Shown: in pieces, positions 21,519 to 38,930 of the stretch
How the letters are laid out: each line of letters starts with the position of its first letter
Numbering within the stretch: the stretch's first letter is position 1
Source of the DNA: Spongospora subterranea
Taxonomy: Eukaryota; Endomyxa; Phytomyxea; Plasmodiophorida; Plasmodiophoridae
Assembly: GCA_900404475.1 (NCBI GenBank)
Contig: OUQQ01000106.1
Coordinates: 15,751-57,109 of the forward strand
Direction of reading: 5' to 3'
DNA length: 41,359 nucleotides
Notes under the pieces: generated by a model
Databases searched by the model: none
What the model saw: the letters and a program-made list of their open reading frames with translations, nothing else
What the model was told of the DNA's origin: nothing
Position numbers and translations under genes: made by a program

Positions 21519-23016
21519 TTATTTCATATCGATTCTCTTAGTTTTTTGGTGCCCGGTGTTTGGAACAGAGAATTGCTTGGGGATGGATACCGATTGCGGA
21601 CGCAAACCCAGAATTGGGAAGGCGAGAATCTCGCCGGCAGTCGGACGCAGGGTCGGGTCCATGGACAACATCGACGATAGCAGGGACCGCATGTCGTCAT
21701 GAACCGGAATCGATTCCGGGAAAAACGGCCCAAATCCTGAAATCAATCAGAATAAACATCCGTTTTTGTTTTCGAAAAGTGTTTTGTGGAATCGAGCGAG
21801 AAATTTCGTTAGAGAGAAGGAAAGTCAGTTGAATTTGTGAAATTGGGTTTAGATGGAAAGGAACAGAACTCTGAGAACATTTTCACTGGAGATGAAATGG
21901 GCTGGGGTGGTATACCTGATTTTGTGATGGGTTGAAATCCAGCCAGGATCCGGCGCTGCAGCGTTCCACCCAGATCGGAATGAGGGACGCCGCTCGGGTT
22001 GAACGCGCTGTACCCGAACAGCATGATGAACAGCACCAGGCCCAATGCCCTTAACACAAAAGAGCCCCCAAACCAAAATCAGGATCATCATGATATCGAT
22101 TGCCCTCATTTTTGAGAGTTAGGAAAAAACACGTCAAGAAAACAATGGAGGAGACGGTGTGGAGAAAAATACAAAAAATACACTGTGTGAGCGGATTGGT
22201 AGGAAATCAGCAAACGCTTGGCAAACAACTAAAGCTAAGTGTGGGATCTGACCAAATATCGGTCTGGAAGTTGACTTCGGGGCGTCGGACTGCTTCGGGC
22301 GCCAGAAACTCTAAAGAGCATTGTGTGGCGATCTGGTGGCAGTCGGGTCGGGCGATTTGAGCGGCGCCAAAGTCGATCAGTTTGACCTTCATGGTCGACC
22401 CGTTGACCATGATGTTGGACGGTTTCAAATCGCCATGGATAATCATCTTACTGTGCATGAACTCGACAGCCCCAACCTGAGTTGGCGTTTGATAAAGAGT
22501 TGTTCCAGCAATCAACGTGAACAACGAAACAGAAACAATTCCACTTGAAATTGTGCAAAATATCATGTTGAACTGAACAGCTGTTTTACGATTTGAGTGA
22601 ATATTTTGATGGTAATGAGTAATGGAAGACGGCCTGAATACGTCTCGATTAAGTCGATGAGATCGCCGCCCTGGCAGCGTTCCAGGACCAGATAGGTCCA
22701 GCGTTGTGTCCTATACACATCCAGTAGTTTGACCACGGACGGGTGGGAGCACAGTCGAAGGACGGCCTCCTCATCATCTTTTGACGCGTACGCCGACACG
22801 CACTTGACGGCGACCTGTTCACCCGTCAGCCTGTGACGCCCGCGCCTGACGATACTCATGGACGCGTCATTGTCGATTCGCTCGAACAGGTCGTAGGTCA
22901 GGAAGATGTCTCGGCATCGGGCGGGATCGGTTAACCCTGGCCTGGCTGCGAATACACCGCTGACCCAGACCCAGGCAACCAACGCCAACTGTCCTAGACG
23001 CGCGCATGCCGAGATT
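21519..23016 (-). CDS. Ser/Thr protein kinase with signal-peptide-like leader
   Basis: Exons: about 23016-22590, 22476-22253, 22049-21916 and 21736-21519, with phases consistent (0, 2, 1). The leader reads LGQLALVAWVWVSGVFAA, a typical hydrophobic secretion signal, but no ATG is in frame before it: an ATG 19 bases upstream of the TTG is off frame by one, so either a 5' exon is missing or there is an indel. The catalytic domain has VAVK (ATP lysine), the helix-C region (DDEEAVLRLCSHPSVVKLL), HGDLKPSN (the usual HRD has Gly for Arg), IDFGAA (DFG), APEA, TDIWALGLVLF spanning exons 2/3, and MLSMDPTLRPTAGEIL. The Gly-rich loop is not recognisable (IDNDASMSIVRRG). The HGD variant removes the arginine that senses activation-loop phosphorylation. 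A secreted or luminal kinase is inferred; overall fold closest to CAMK-type kinases. Confidence 0.75.
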
Positions 23017-24599
23017 CTGCCACGAAGGTTTCAGTGCCGAAATTATTCGCGGTTCGACAACCACATTATTTTTTTGTGTTGTCAGAAATACAATGGCGTT
23101 AATGGTTACCTTGGCTGTTGCTGTTCATATGGAGCGATATGCCCATTTAATGAATAATCGGCGGATTTCGATCGGACAGGGAGATTTCTTGACCCTTTCA
23201 TCTGTACGGTGATGATGATATTGGGTTCCAGGGTCTTGGCGTTCATCGCTGCTCCAAATCGCAATTTCAGACCGCAATCATTGCGATGGCGAGACTCAGT
23301 TTAATTACTGTGCGAACCCTTCTTCTCAAACCTTGAGGATTACGGGCGGTTCTGGAGCGTTCCAGATACAACCAACCACCTTAGATCTTAATTTCATCAT
23401 CAATGGGGTGCTTGAACTTTTAAAAAAATCAATTGTTGTTTACGTCGTTCAAAATTTAAACGTACGATTGTTGGCCAAATCCCCGTCTCTTCCTTGGATC
23501 ACACATCCGAATGAAGAAACCACCCAAATTCTCAATGATCCAGTGACTTTCTGTCTAAGGTTGACGGCGTCGTCGAGAACATCAGAGCAGATTAGCCAAT
23601 TGGATACCGACTGGAAATAGGACAAATGTGATCCGGTATCAGATAATTAAAGGGGATCTCAGACAGCTCATTACAAAAGGGAATGAACTGGATTGGGTGT
23701 CGATATCGGTACTTTGCTAGATGGAAGTGTTATCGGCCTCTGGATGTCTTCTCCTGGTTCAAAAGGGATGTCGTGTTAATCGGGCTATCAACCATCTACA
23801 TTACGTGTGTTGAACCCGTTGGCAGAACACAAACCTGGCTTTGCGAATGATCATGCACATCGCTTATACATTGCTAATCTGGCTAATTGAGTTTGGTAGA
23901 CTGGAATTATTTTAAGGGGACGGCAACGGGACGTTGAAAACTGGCCAGTACAGCTCATGGACAGAGAGTCACGAATTGACCCACAACTGAAGGTTTCTAA
24001 TTCTAAAACGTCTCGTTCAATCGCGCACTGTAAATCGTGAAGTCAACCAGTAATAAGATGAAATCAAAGAATCCACAAGACGCAGACGATGAAACTACAA
24101 ATCAACGACAATTGCGAAGACGAATAGCAGAATTAGCTATAACAAACGCGAAAACGCGTGTGAGATTGATTGTGATAAATACGGATCCCATTATGTATAT
24201 GTGTTTGAACTGGTCATGAAATTCCACAGTCTTCTCACCAGTTTCCTCCCTGATTATATTGCTGATGACGCCCTGACCGATCGTATTGATTCCACTCCTC
24301 TTCCTCCTGGTACTCACCGTATTGAGCTTGCCCATCGTCGCCGTATTGCCCATGCTGTTGCCATTGCCTATGGCTCTGGGCATTCGCCTAACAAAAAAAA
24401 TGAGTGTCGAATCGTATAGCGATTGATGTTTTGTCCAATAAACAATCGATGCGTTTGTCGCCAAAAAAACCCAGATTTTCGACAAAAATCAAACAACAAA
24501 GCGATAATACAAATTACAAGAAATATAATGCAAGTAAATAGTACACAGATTGGGGTGTAATGTTGGCGATAATCCATTGGGTGAAAAGCGAAATATCTG
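23017..24599. other. Intergenic, no firm gene
   Basis: This contains the 5' flank of the kinase gene. Frames at 23333-23620 (+, starts TTG), 24037-24219 (+) and 24652-24368 (-, with one hydrophobic run CVLFTCIIFLVICIIALLF) lack domain evidence. The minus-strand frame could be a small single-pass membrane protein downstream of the zinc-ribbon gene, but I cannot support it further. Confidence 0.3.
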
Positions 24600-25480
24600 T
24601 TAAACCTGTTTGGCGGCTCGTTTGCGTTTCTTGGCGATATAGAGCAGTTCACGGTAGGCCTGCTTGCAGAGTGAACAACGAGTGGGGTCGTTGGTGAACC
24701 CTTTGGACCGCAGCGCCTCCTGCTCAGCGACGCTGAACACGAAACCCGAGCTGCAATCCCGACAGGTCAGGCGACGCTCCGCTAATAAATCCGCCTTGGG
24801 AATGTCTTCGCTGCTGGAACTTTCCTCGTCCGACGACGATGAGCTCGACGACGACGACGAACTTTCATCATCGCCGTTTTCGGACGACGATGACGAACCC
24901 GATTCTGAGGAATCCTCACTGGATGACGACGAGCTGTTTTTTGATGAGGAATCGGAGGCCCGATCATTCCTCTCTGAAGAGTTCGACGACGACGACGATC
25001 CGTCATCCTCAGATGTGGATGAATCAGACGAAGACTCATTCTCGGCGGATGAAATTTCGCATGTGATTGGTTTGGCAGGTTTCACCGAAACTGGTTTGGT
25101 GGTTGCCGCGACTTGTGGTCTCGAACTGCGTTGATCATCATCGTCAACATTGCTGTCGCTTTCCGAGCCCGATCCGCTTCGACTCAGCTTGAACTTGACG
25201 GATTCCGAATGATCGTCGCCCGAGTCGTCGCTATTACCAGCTTCACTGCTATCGCTTTCTTCACTAGAATCATCATCATCGTCGTCCTCGCTATCACTTT
25301 CCTCGCTATCGTCATTCATAACCGGGATAGTTTTCGATTTCTTCTGAACTTTCTCATCCCGCAATTTCTCGATGGTTTTGGACATTTTTGCTATAGCAGC
25401 AAAGCGTTTAACATTCATATGTTTGCGAAATTAACAACTTGAGTATTACCAGATTTTATTTTCGAGCTCGACGATTTCAT
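24600..25480 (-). CDS. Ser/Asp/Glu-rich protein with C-terminal treble-clef zinc ribbon
   Basis: Two exons, 25480-25450 and 25390-24600, intron 59 nt with good signals (CTG|GTAATA, CTATAG); 273 residues starting MKSSSSKIKS. A later ATG, inside exon 2, gives MSKTIEKLRDEKVQKKSK. Residues about 40-220 are long runs of Ser, Asp and Glu, likely disordered and a casein-kinase-2-type target. The C-terminal 60 residues fit the small zinc-ribbon family zf-trcl: CRDCSSGFVFSVAEQ, KGF, then RCSLCKQAYREL, giving four Cys ligands in two CxxC pairs, followed by a basic tail (KKRKRAAK) that could be a nuclear signal. A nuclear nucleic-acid-associated role is inferred from composition, not shown. Confidence 0.7.
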
Positions 25481-25506
25481 GATAGCGGCAGCAACAGACT
25501 TCGATT

Positions 25507-25770
25507 CTAAAAACCAACTCTGTCAGAAAAACCACCATAACCAGATCGACTTCGACCGACCGCACTGATTTTTTTGTCGTTTCGCTGATGGCTCTTTGAT
25601 TTTTGATTCAACATCGGTTGCCTTGGTGCCTGAAGAAAAACCCAAACAAAATCAAGTCAGCGTTGCATATGTTTGAGGCATTGAATATTGAAACCCTTAT
25701 TGGCGGTGCGTTTCAGAGCCGCTTGAGCTTTAGCGTCGCGTTGGCGTTTCTCCCGCGTTCCCATAATTGA
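25507..25770 (-). CDS. Small basic protein (hypothetical, two possible spliced ends)
   Basis: The frame beginning MGTREKRQRDAKAQAALKRT is strongly basic. A possible intron (AAGG|GTTTCA to TTCTTCAG near 25632) continues as TKATDVESKIKEPSAKRQKN and stops near 25530. Another frame of the same exon reads KKISAVGRSRSGYGGFSDRV and stops at 25507. The N-terminus resembles small KxxR-rich proteins such as SERF/4F5-type, but too weakly to name. It lies head-to-tail upstream of the zinc-ribbon gene on the same strand. Confidence 0.3.
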
Positions 25771-25870
25771 GCACCGAAGCTGATGGCGCTCTCGAATCGC
25801 AGCAGTTTTAGGGCCTTCGTCTCGGACTCCGTCACGGACTCCGTACATCAGCAATACTTTTGCACAATTT

Positions 25871-28090
25871 TTGCGGAGTATAACCGGAGCGTTGCCAACA
25901 CCAATTATCTGGTCTCAAATGATTCAATGCTCTAATAATCACCTGGCCCTCCATCGATCGGGCTTTTCAATGACGAAATGAACTTCACCATATTTTGAGA
26001 TTTCATCTGGTAGACCTGGTCAGATTCCACAAAATCAACGTTTGGTTCTATTCAATGCTGAAAACTCAGTAGTTTATGAAATACCAATACGCCTTCAAAT
26101 ATCAGAGACTCGATATTGCATGAATGGTCAAATAAAGAGAAACGTGGTGAAGATGGGACATATATGAGGCAATTGGGTTTAATCGGTTTCCAACGCAACG
26201 GCGTCGATGATCAAGCAACGAAGCTCAAACGAAGTAAAAGTCAATAAATTTGTCGAGGCCGTTCTCGGAAATATAATGTCGCGTGTACATCGCTCGAAGT
26301 CGATTCATGACGCCCTCGTAGTCGGCGTTCGGGTCCCTCGGCAAGCGCCAGGGCCGATGCGGGACCCTTAAGCGGCAAATCGGGGCCTATGTGGCGCCAT
26401 CATTGTCGGCTCATCAGGGTCAGATTCAAATCGCAGGTTTGTGGACGACCTTAACGTGTCGAGCCACGACTCCTGATCCACATACACTGGTCATGGGACG
26501 TAATTCGTAAACGCCGGTTACTGAACAATCGGCGATGGCAGGACAACCCTGGCGCTTGCGAAGGCCAACGAAACGATTAAGAGACTACAACGAGAAAAAT
26601 CATTCAAGCCCATTGCTACTTGAAAACACATGAAAAATTGGATCGCGTGAAAAAAGCCAAAAATTGACATTTGATTTCATCACAGGAGTACGATTTTATT
26701 GAGAGATATGATGAAGTATAACGCATGCATATCAACATCAGAAGGCAGGGACAGGATATTCCCTGGGACGCGTGTTTTACAAAACGGGAGCGCCCAACGA
26801 ACTCTTGACATATCACATTGATTCATAATATCGGGTCCCAATAAACAGACAATTGACGATTGCACGACATGGCAATGATTTGAAATGGGTTAACCTTGCA
26901 ACCTCAGTCGGGAGTCGGGACGACATTCTACTGTCATCACAACCTCTGATGTCGTGTATCTATGTAACTTACTTATCATTTTGTGAGACTAATAAACCTG
27001 GATTGATCTAAAAATCAGGCTTGGCAAACAGCGCTCATCCGTTTTTGGATTGCAGACTCGCTACGTCAGAGGCGACATAAAAGGATTTGCGGCGATTTGT
27101 TTTTTATGCAGCATAGTGTAGTCAGAGGGATACGCCGTTCACTCAACAGTGGTGTCGAATTCCGAAATTACATGTCTGTCGACGAAAACGGCATTGAAAA
27201 AATTGAACGAGCCACGAATGCTAAGGTTCGGACGAGCCGACACTTGTGGCCTGGTAATGCCCAACGACGTTACTCAGTCTTGAATCTGGCTGGGTTATCG
27301 GCCGACAACCCAGCGACGTTACTCAGTCTCAACTTGGCTGGGAATGGCCCAACGACACACTAAAACATTGCCTCGTGGTAACGTTGACTGCCAAGAAAGG
27401 CCGCGACAATCTGATGATCTTCGAAATGACGAAAACAGAATTGCCAATCCAATTGGTAACCGACTTCTTGCAGCTCAAGCATTGAGTTTATAAGGATCCT
27501 CCGGTTTCCTGGTCGGGCGTCAGTTATTTGTTGTGGAATAAGATTCTATGCAGAATCAGTATCAGATCGCGTTCGTGTTTCTGCCAATGATGATGTGCCT
27601 GAGGACACAAGGTATGTGGATTTGAAGAATCTTCGTCCCAGTAAATGACTGTTTCCGGATTTAGGAGCATTAGATCAACTACAACAGGATAGATTTTGTA
27701 CCTCCAATGACGCGACCGCACACTCGGAAACAAATGGAGTTCTCGAGCACATAGAAGATGGAGTTGCGTTGAATAATCGAATCAATGATTATGCATCCAG
27801 ACAACAAAAACTGCAATTCCTAGTGACCGGGATTTGTGTTGCAATCTACATACATGGTTTAAGCCCAACGATTAGTAGCCTCAAAGATATCGTTTCGTAC
27901 ATTATGTCTTTACTATTGAGGAGGAAATTCTTGGAGTACCGTTGTTGAAATGTACTAAATTATTATGGGAGTTACACTGCAGCGATTAAGCCACGTGTTT
28001 TCTGCTGGGTGGCTTAAAAAATGGAATACAATAAACCTAAACAAACCCGTCTTTGACGAGGAAACCTGGGTCAACGCCAGACTTTACTGC
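25871..28090. other. Intergenic with a short direct repeat
   Basis: No gene recognised. Two direct copies of a unit of about 47 bp lie at 27260-27306 and 27308-27353 (shared cgacgttactcagtct and ggctggg). 27370-27930 has a coding-like flavour on the plus strand (LPIQLVTDFLQLK near 27435; DPPVSWSGVSYLL near 27498), but stops interrupt it; probably mobile-element debris. Confidence 0.35.
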
Positions 28091-28094
28091 TTTC

Positions 28095-28310
28095 CGTTAT
28101 TGTCGCCAATCTTTGCAATCACCCAGTCACACCGGATACAAATCACAAAGATGTAATATCTTGGCGATACCTATGGCCATGAACGGAAGTGACAGTGATG
28201 ACACAATGGACGCGATCCTGGACCAGCAAATGTCGGTTTTAATCGCGGAGCAAGTGCAGTGGCGAATCCAACTGCCTTTTTCGACGATGAAGAAATGGCT
28301 ATTGAAGGCA
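28095..28310 (+). pseudogene. Second fragment of the DDE-transposase N-terminal region
   Basis: This matches the 5' part of the remnant at 4627-4200 (there on the minus strand): cgccaatctttgcaat, then MAMNGSDSDDTMDAILDQQM versus MAMNGSDSDDTLDAVLDQQM. Homology continues through gacgatgaagaaatggc, but this copy lacks one base near 28245, so the frame shifts. Similarity ends near 28310. It is a truncated, dead copy and shows the element has transposed or been duplicated within this locus. Confidence 0.7.
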
Positions 28311-29428
28311 AAAAATGGAATCTTACCATACAACAAAATAGAAGTTGCGGAGCAGCTTAATAAAAAAGTAAAGAAAGATAATGAAAAAAAAAAGGGTCAC
28401 ATCAATTTCATAAAATTAAACCAACAATCATCATAGATATAGCGAGGGTCAAATCGAAGATATTGGCTCCGTATCTGGACTCTATACACCCAAAACCCAT
28501 CTGATTCGTTACCCGTTTTGATTACAATTCTCTAACGAGCATGACTAGTCCAGCCGCGTAAACAACGCTCGCCTTCCGTGGGAGAATGGTGCCGAAATAG
28601 TATCCAATAGCAGCCGAGCGAATCGGAACGTCGAAAATTTCTTAGAAATTATGGATTGATGAGTCAAACGTCGCCCAAACGGCAAAGTTTTTGGTCGACG
28701 CCATGTGCGGAACGCACTTTCGGCATGTGCTGTGAGGCTCTGACTTGTCTATAAATGGCATGACGGCAACACGGATCACGTAATAAGGTCGGAGTGTTTT
28801 TACTCAACCCCCCATGGATTTCCTATGTATTGCGGCGACAATCGATGTTTGACATTCGTCCAAATTTCTTTCGTGGATTGTATCGGTTCCAGGGACGATG
28901 GTCATAGTCATCACCACCGAACGCGCAATTGGGACGAAAACCGTCCGATGACAAGACTTTTCTCGGGGTTGGGGATGGCGCTTTTCGTTCCTCATGTCTG
29001 AAAACATGAATTTGATGGTTTTTTTACATTCAGTGCGAGTTGGAGCCTAACCGGGCCCTAACAGAAGCAGACAGAGTCTTTCAAAATTCCCCGAAGTGAT
29101 CCCACCATCAGTTGAAATGAGACATCAATTTGTCGTTTCTCGTTTGATGAGAACCACGAATACAACATGATAAAAAATAATCCTATTTATAGGGTTCATA
29201 GATGAATGAAAACCGCTTCCAGGAGGAGTTCAGTGCCCAAGTCATAGAGAGTTAAACTGACCAAGGCGATTGTTCTGGCAAGAGTTCAGTGATACTTGAA
29301 ACAAGTGAACCTGTACTCCGGTACCATTTCTGAGTGATGCCAATGTCACCATGGCGGCAATATATCGTGAGACATGTCTAGCGGTGGAGGGAGGCCCCTC
29401 CTTTCGATACCGAGTGCTCTTTTGAAAT
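28311..29428. other. Intergenic, nothing recognised
   Basis: Holds the 5' flank of the glycosyltransferase gene. Short frames on both strands show no domain. 28320-28400 is A-rich. Confidence 0.4.
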
Positions 29429-31158
29429 ATGAGGTTGACGACTTTCTCATTTAGACGCTTTGGTTTGCTGAGCCGATTTCAGTTGGCGAGTACTCTCTTT
29501 CTGCTTGTATTCCTAACAGTAGTCCTTCAAAATCGCAACAGTGACAATGCGTTGTTCGATTCTGGCCATGGCCCGCCCATGTTCTACACCGACACAATGC
29601 ACACCGTTACCGACGTTGCTGACCAGGAAACAGTTGACGATGGCCGTCCGCGCCGTCTTCTCACCATAACTGTGGATGACTCGTCGATGTTCCTCCCGGA
29701 TGTATCCATTTTCATCCATATTTACATGCCGGCTGGGATTCAATGGCGCTACATATCCTATCGAACGCAGGATTTGGCATCTCTTCGGCTCGATACTGAT
29801 GTCCTGATGGTGACAGCGTCAGAAAAACTTTCTCGAGATTCTTGCTAATTTGGAATTATTTTGTTTGTCTGTTTGTCTTGTAACTGTTTTCAGGGCCACC
29901 TAGGTTTAATGATTGAATTTGTTAACATCATGAGGTCTCCGACCGTGGATGTAGAGTTTCATTAAATTTCGTGCTTGATTACAGCTATGTTCGTCTCATT
30001 TGTAGATATTTTTGAAGCGCTTGATTTAACATGGGAAATTTTGTTGTGAAAAGAATTCTTAATCTGCAACCGTGCTTTCAAAGCTTGTTATTAACTAACA
30101 CTTCTCAGATTTCCAGACCAAAATGGACCAGTCGCCACATGGGCACAATCCCATCGCCAGCGTACTGGGATGTCCACTGGATTGATGTTAATGTGTGATG
30201 AGGCCGGGCATCATGGAACCCGCGCTTTCAACAGCTTCGACTACGTCATGCGCCACTATTACAAGGATGCTCCTGGACTGCGCGCGCTGGGCAATCTGAC
30301 ATGCGGAACGGGGCCAGTTTGGGCGCCCGAACCAAAGCGCCGGTTTACGGTGGACCGGAATGGCCATCCGTGGCTTGGCGTGCACTGGATTATGCTTCAG
30401 GGCCTGAAGTACAATCTTGATGCCAACCATGGTCCTGGGTCGTATTGGCCATCGTCAATGCGAGGCCGCACTTGTGGTTGGATCGGATCATTGCGAGCTG
30501 ACCGAAAGGTTTTTGGTTTTGATGTCCCGTTGCGTTGCTCGATTTTCCTGTTAGCTTTGATTCGACACGAGGACTCAAGTTATGGTTATTCAACCGCTTT
30601 TCTATTCCATAATTGTTTCCAGTTGTCTACTGTTATCATTTTAAGGTTGTGGATGTTTATGTATATTGGGAAAGCGGTCTGATTTATACACGAGTTTCTT
30701 CGCAATTTGTTTTCTTACATCTATATCAGGAAATGCTTGAAACAATGTCGGCAATCTTTCCAGACTGCTACCTTCACGTAGAGAAGGACTTCATGGGGCC
30801 AATGAATCCTCGAGTCTACGCCGAACTTCTGGACGACATAATATTTGGTCTCAGTCCGATTGGCTTTAACGCAGAAACGCATCGAATGGCGGAGATAATG
30901 GATCATGGCGCAATTCCAGCCATGCTAGCTGCAGAATATCTGTGGGCGCCGTACCAACCCGTGCCCGGGGTGATAGCCGACGACTGGGCGGCCGTGGCTG
31001 ACGCAATGCTGACACTTCGAAACGGACCGGCCATTAACCTACTTCGATTACAGGAGCGGGTTGTCAAATGGAACGAAAAATATCGATCTTGTGTCACTAA
31101 CGACCTCAAAATTATTCTTGATCATGCCATGCAAACCGACGCAACTTCAATAAGATAA
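29429..31158 (+). CDS. Exostosin/RXYLT1-like type II membrane glycosyltransferase
   Basis: Model: 29429-29817, 30109-30508, 30730-31158 (405 residues). The last join (CGAAAG|GTTTTT..ATATCAG|GAAATG) is firm; the first (ACAGC|GTCAGA..CTTCTCAG) keeps phase but is less certain, as a short middle exon may be missed. A single N-terminal anchor (FQLASTLFLLVFLTVVL, about residues 18-34) after a basic start fits a Golgi type II enzyme. Mid-domain blocks are GLMLMCDEAGHHG and CGWIGSLRADRK joining to EMLETMSAIFPDCYLHV; the C-terminal block FGLSPIGFNAETHRMAEIMD followed by HGAIPAML resembles the nucleotide-sugar-binding pattern of exostosin-type GT-B enzymes (CPxGxxxETxRxxEAxxxGxIPV). The donor sugar and acceptor cannot be told from sequence. 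Confidence 0.65.
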
Positions 31159-31620
31159 AACGGAGTTCAACAATGCCTTGATGACTGTTTGAATCTGTCT
31201 GCCCACACAGCATGTTCACTACTGTAGGTTTCAACTCAGGCGAGATGTCGATATTTTGTAGAAAAAATATCTCCGCATGAGGACGCGCACCTAACCTAAC
31301 CATAGACACGTCTCAAGAAACCTGCAAGCGTTGACTATTGCGATTGACTAACCGCCTTCCCTAGTTTCGCAACCTGAGCGTTTGCAGCCAATTCCTGAAA
31401 TAGTCATCCATCACCTACGCTGACTGGGTCACGCCGATCCGTGACTTGCCGAATCAGGCTGCGCCCCACTGTTGGACTGATTCTCCGCAGTTTCCGAGTT
31501 CCGTCTTCCGCCATCGTAGTCCGCTGGGCAATTGCCTGAGGGCTGGGGTTGCACTAAGAGTTACTCGACCTCCAGTCGCTTTCTATATTTTGTTTGTTTA
31601 TTCAAGTCACTTAGGCTTCA
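31159..31620. other. Spacer between glycosyltransferase and ATPase genes
   Basis: No coding signal; contains the presumed ATPase promoter. Nothing recognised. Confidence 0.4.
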
Positions 31621-38029
<6,409 letters not shown>

Positions 38030-38640
38030 TAGGAAACAAACTCAAACCTCGCAAACGAAGCAGATATATCCCTATCTTACTTTACATACACGTTTTATAT
38101 CCATGTATTGTGATAGCTGAAGTATCGGTGTAAGCTACAGCTCCCAAATTTCATGTCTGACGGCCGAAAGTGGGTGTAATCGGGATCAGCATGACACGGC
38201 AGTCATCATCTTCCAAACAGTTAGTTTCACGGGATCACTGGTTTCCTCGTCATTGTTGCCCAGCAATATGATGAACGCTGTGGCTTCTGAGGCCTGAAAC
38301 TTGCCACCTGGCAATTTTCGGATATCAATGGGGATTGACTGACAAAACATCCTGTTTTTGAGGAAATGTGCCATCTCTTGACTAAGATGTCATCAGCAAC
38401 GCCCAGTCACGTTGTCAATGCGTCACTCGAAGACAGAAACTTGCCACCGTCCAATTGGTTCAACTTTCCGCGTTTTCCAGCGAATTGCTCAAATGAAGTT
38501 ATTCGAACAGCCAGTACCTGCGTCGGTTGGGATCAAGTTAGGCGGCAGAATGAGCCCGTCGCCAAATTCTTGCACGAAATGATAAGATGTGACATGATCG
38601 GCGATTTACAGCCTATACCGTTGAGCCGCAAACGCTGGAC
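38030..38640. other. ATPase 3' flank; weak internal duplication
   Basis: On the minus strand the phrase GGKF recurs in two similar contexts (LPGGKFQASEA near 38290 and LDGGKFLSSSDA near 38440), suggesting a degenerate tandem duplication of about 150 bp. No gene can be supported. Confidence 0.3.
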
Positions 38641-38689
38641 CAATTTTCGGCATCTCAACAATTGGCACCGCGGTCGCAGTCCAAGCACA

Positions 38690-38930
38690 TTCCAAAAGAA
38701 ATTCGGCCACTCGCTTGTCCAATTTCTTCAAATTTTTGCCCGAATTTACAACTGCTACTTCAGACCTGACATGGCTCTAGTGTGCAGATCAACCCTTTTA
38801 ATTACGTCAGATTAGCACAATCAATTGAGGGGGTGAACCAGGCGCAGATTTGTCCAACCGTTGTGTCGAAGTTGCCCAATGGAGAGCGGTTTTACCATCA
38901 TGATTTCTGAAATTGATTTATATTGAGCTC
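38690..38930 (-). pseudogene. Ankyrin-repeat fragment related to the 18-kb gene
   Basis: Minus strand 38925-38870 reads NHDGKTALHWATSTQRLD, and the following bases align with the intron of the gene at 18086-18040 (gcgcctggttcaccccctc versus tcgcctgttcaacccctt; gtgctaatctg in both). The intron's donor (GTCTGT) and acceptor (CTGCAG) are both altered here. A possible continuation LDKRVAEFLLE occurs near 38720. It is a diverged paralogue, most likely dead. Confidence 0.5.

Noticed and set aside
24664..25134. 156-codon Ser/Asp-rich plus-strand frame
   Set aside because: Antisense of the low-complexity Ser/Asp codons of the zinc-ribbon gene; no domain of its own.
38366..38815. 149-codon plus-strand frame
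   Set aside because: It overlaps the minus-strand ankyrin fragment and shows no domain; likely chance.
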